DNA of 14,394 nt. It comes from GCA-2687515 sp046582475 (GTDB taxonomy: Bacteria; Pseudomonadota; Alphaproteobacteria; Rhodospirillales; UBA2165). The DNA is taken from contig JAYGEH010000406.1 in NCBI GenBank assembly GCA_046582475.1, positions 1-14,394 of the forward strand, read 5' to 3'. This document shows, piece after piece, positions 13,248-14,394 of this stretch; within the stretch, counting starts at the first letter, position 1, and the number at the start of each line of letters is the position of its first letter. A model generated the notes under the pieces. That model was not told the DNA's origin, searched no databases, and was given only the letters and a program-made list of their open reading frames with translations. The translations under genes and the position numbers were made by a program.

Positions 13248-14394
13248 GTGTATTACCAGCAAAATACCGATGGCTGCTTCGCCGCGACGATCGGCGGGAC
13301 TGGTTTAGCTGAGGATGCGTATCGCGGCCTGCTCGGCGAAACCGCCGCCGCGCTCGATTATCTTCGCGCCGCGCACGGCGATGGCTCACTCCCGTTCCTC
13401 GATATGAGCGAAGCGGCCGGCGGGCTCGGTGCGCTGGAATCCATCGCCGAAAAATATATCGAGGCTTTCGATGATGTGGTCTTGCTCGGCGTCGGCGGCT
13501 CCAGCCTCGGCGCGCGCACCATTTGCGGGCTTGCCGCACCGCCGACAGCAGGCGAGCGGCCGCGTTTGCATTTCATCGACAATATCGATCCCGACAGTTT
13601 TACGCGCCTGTTCCAAACCATCGATCCGGACCGCACCGGCTTCGTTGTCACCTCCAAATCCGGCGCCACCGCCGAAACCATGAGCCAATTTCTGATCGCC
13701 CTGGACAGGATGCGCGATGGCATCGCCGGCGCCAATATGGGCGATCATTTCACCGCCATAACCGAGCCCGGCGCACGCCCCTTGCGCAGCCTCGCCGAAA
13801 AGTTTTCGATCCCGATCCTCGATCACGACGCCAACACCGGCGGGCGCTATGCGGCGCTCAGCGTGGTCGGGCTGCTGCCGGCCCTGATCGCCGGGCTCGA
13901 CGCCGGAGCCTTGCGCCAGGGCGCCGCCGACGCCTTGCAGCCATTGCTGGATGGCGCGCCGCCGGAAGATTTCGCCCCGGCCATCGGCGCCGCCATCAAC
14001 GTCGGCCTCGCCCGGGGCGCCGGCGTCACCGCCACGGTGATGATGCCCTATCTCGACCGGATGGCGGAATTCGGCGCTTGGTACCGGCAGCTTTGGGCGG
14101 AGAGTTTGGGCAAGAACGGCCTCGGCACGACGCCCATCCGCGCCCTCGGCACCGTCGATCAGCACAGCCAGTTGCAGCTTTATCTGGATGGGCCCGCCGA
14201 TAAGCTGTTCACCTTGATTTTCGCGCCGGCCAAGGGCTTGGGCGGTGTTATCGACCCGCAGCTGGCCTTGCAAGCCGGGCTCGACTATCTCGCCGGCCAC
14301 CGCATGGGCGATCTGTTGGACGCCTCGCAGCGGGCCACCGCCGCCGCATTGACGCAAAACAAAAGACCGGTCAGGATCATCACCATCGATATTT
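13248..14394 (+). CDS. pgi: Glucose-6-phosphate isomerase, 3' end cut by the window
   Basis: Pgi interconverts glucose-6-phosphate and fructose-6-phosphate in the cytoplasm. 382 codons are present and no stop is reached. The sugar-isomerase fold motifs are GVGGSSLGA (81-89) and SKSGATAET (136-144, phosphate binding). Further on, WAESLGKNGLGTTPIRALG contains E285, and VDQHSQLQLYLDGP contains H306. The 21-residue spacing of this Glu/His pair fits the short bacterial form of about 450 aa rather than the ~550-aa E. coli/animal type. The start is probably GTG 13248 (VYYQQNTDGCFAATIGG); TTG at 13206 is an in-frame alternative, and ATG 13404 would remove conserved N-terminal sequence. It lies downstream of the repeat element and may have its own promoter. 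Confidence 0.93.
   Translation, partial: MYYQQNTDGCFAATIGGTGLAEDAYRGLLGETAAALDYLRAAHGDGSLPFLDMSEAAGGLGALESIAEKYIEAFDDVVLLGVGGSSLGARTICGLAAPPTAGERPRLHFIDNIDPDSFTRLFQTIDPDRTGFVVTSKSGATAETMSQFLIALDRMRDGIAGANMGDHFTAITEPGARPLRSLAEKFSIPILDHDANTGGRYAALSVVGLLPALIAGLDAGALRQGAADALQPLLDGAPPEDFAPAIGAAINVGLARGAGVTATVMMPYLDRMAEFGAWYRQLWAESLGKNGLGTTPIRALGTVDQHSQLQLYLDGPADKLFTLIFAPAKGLGGVIDPQLALQAGLDYLAGHRMGDLLDASQRATAAALTQNKRPVRIITIDI

Noticed and set aside
1..14394. CRISPR array, tRNA or rRNA genes, integrase or phage genes
   Set aside because: No regularly spaced direct repeats, no tRNA cloverleaf, no rRNA sequence and no recombinase or phage protein was seen on either strand.

Overview
The window looks like a chromosomal segment of a GC-rich (roughly 60% or more, judged by eye) alphaproteobacterium, most likely an uncultured Rhodospirillales-like lineage. 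The reasons are the gene order ribF-ileS-lspA-DUF3035/BamF-M16-M16-pgi, a BamF-type lipoprotein (a subunit known from alphaproteobacterial BAM complexes), frequent GTG starts, and protein sequences of alphaproteobacterial character. The lineage is an inference; no rRNA or other phylogenetic marker is present.

Layout. Positions 1-130 hold a folded palindromic repeat (17-115). On the minus strand an M23-type peptidase (3391-2234) is followed by a TPR/glycosyltransferase-9-like protein (2122-131), probably one transcription unit. The 5' end of the TPR gene seems disturbed by a one-base frame change near 2180. A short divergent promoter region (3392-3520) with two inverted repeats separates this pair from a plus-strand series: an amidase-signature hydrolase, ribF (FAD synthesis), ileS, lspA and a BamF-like lipoprotein, packed with very small gaps or an overlap at ileS-lspA. 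After a 161-bp gap come two adjacent M16 peptidase-family genes, one with the full zinc site and one without it. The window ends inside pgi (glucose-6-phosphate isomerase).

How the genes relate. The ribF-to-bamF block is mostly housekeeping. LspA cleaves lipoprotein signal peptides, and the next gene encodes a predicted lipoprotein substrate. The M16 pair probably forms an exported active/inactive heterodimer. The M23 and TPR proteins may act in cell-envelope remodelling, but their pairing is not explained by sequence alone.

The most unusual content is non-coding. A 268-bp element (12871-13138) has 35-bp terminal inverted repeats with one mismatch, ends in TA/CTAG as expected for an IS630/mariner-type MITE, and sits exactly on the stop codon of the second M16 gene without destroying it. 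Its interior is almost entirely two further hairpin arms, so a single strand can fold into a three-way junction. The second arm is homologous to the separate palindrome at 17-115: the inner core is conserved at near-identical spacing, while the outer stem has changed on both sides and still pairs. I do not recognise this repeat family.
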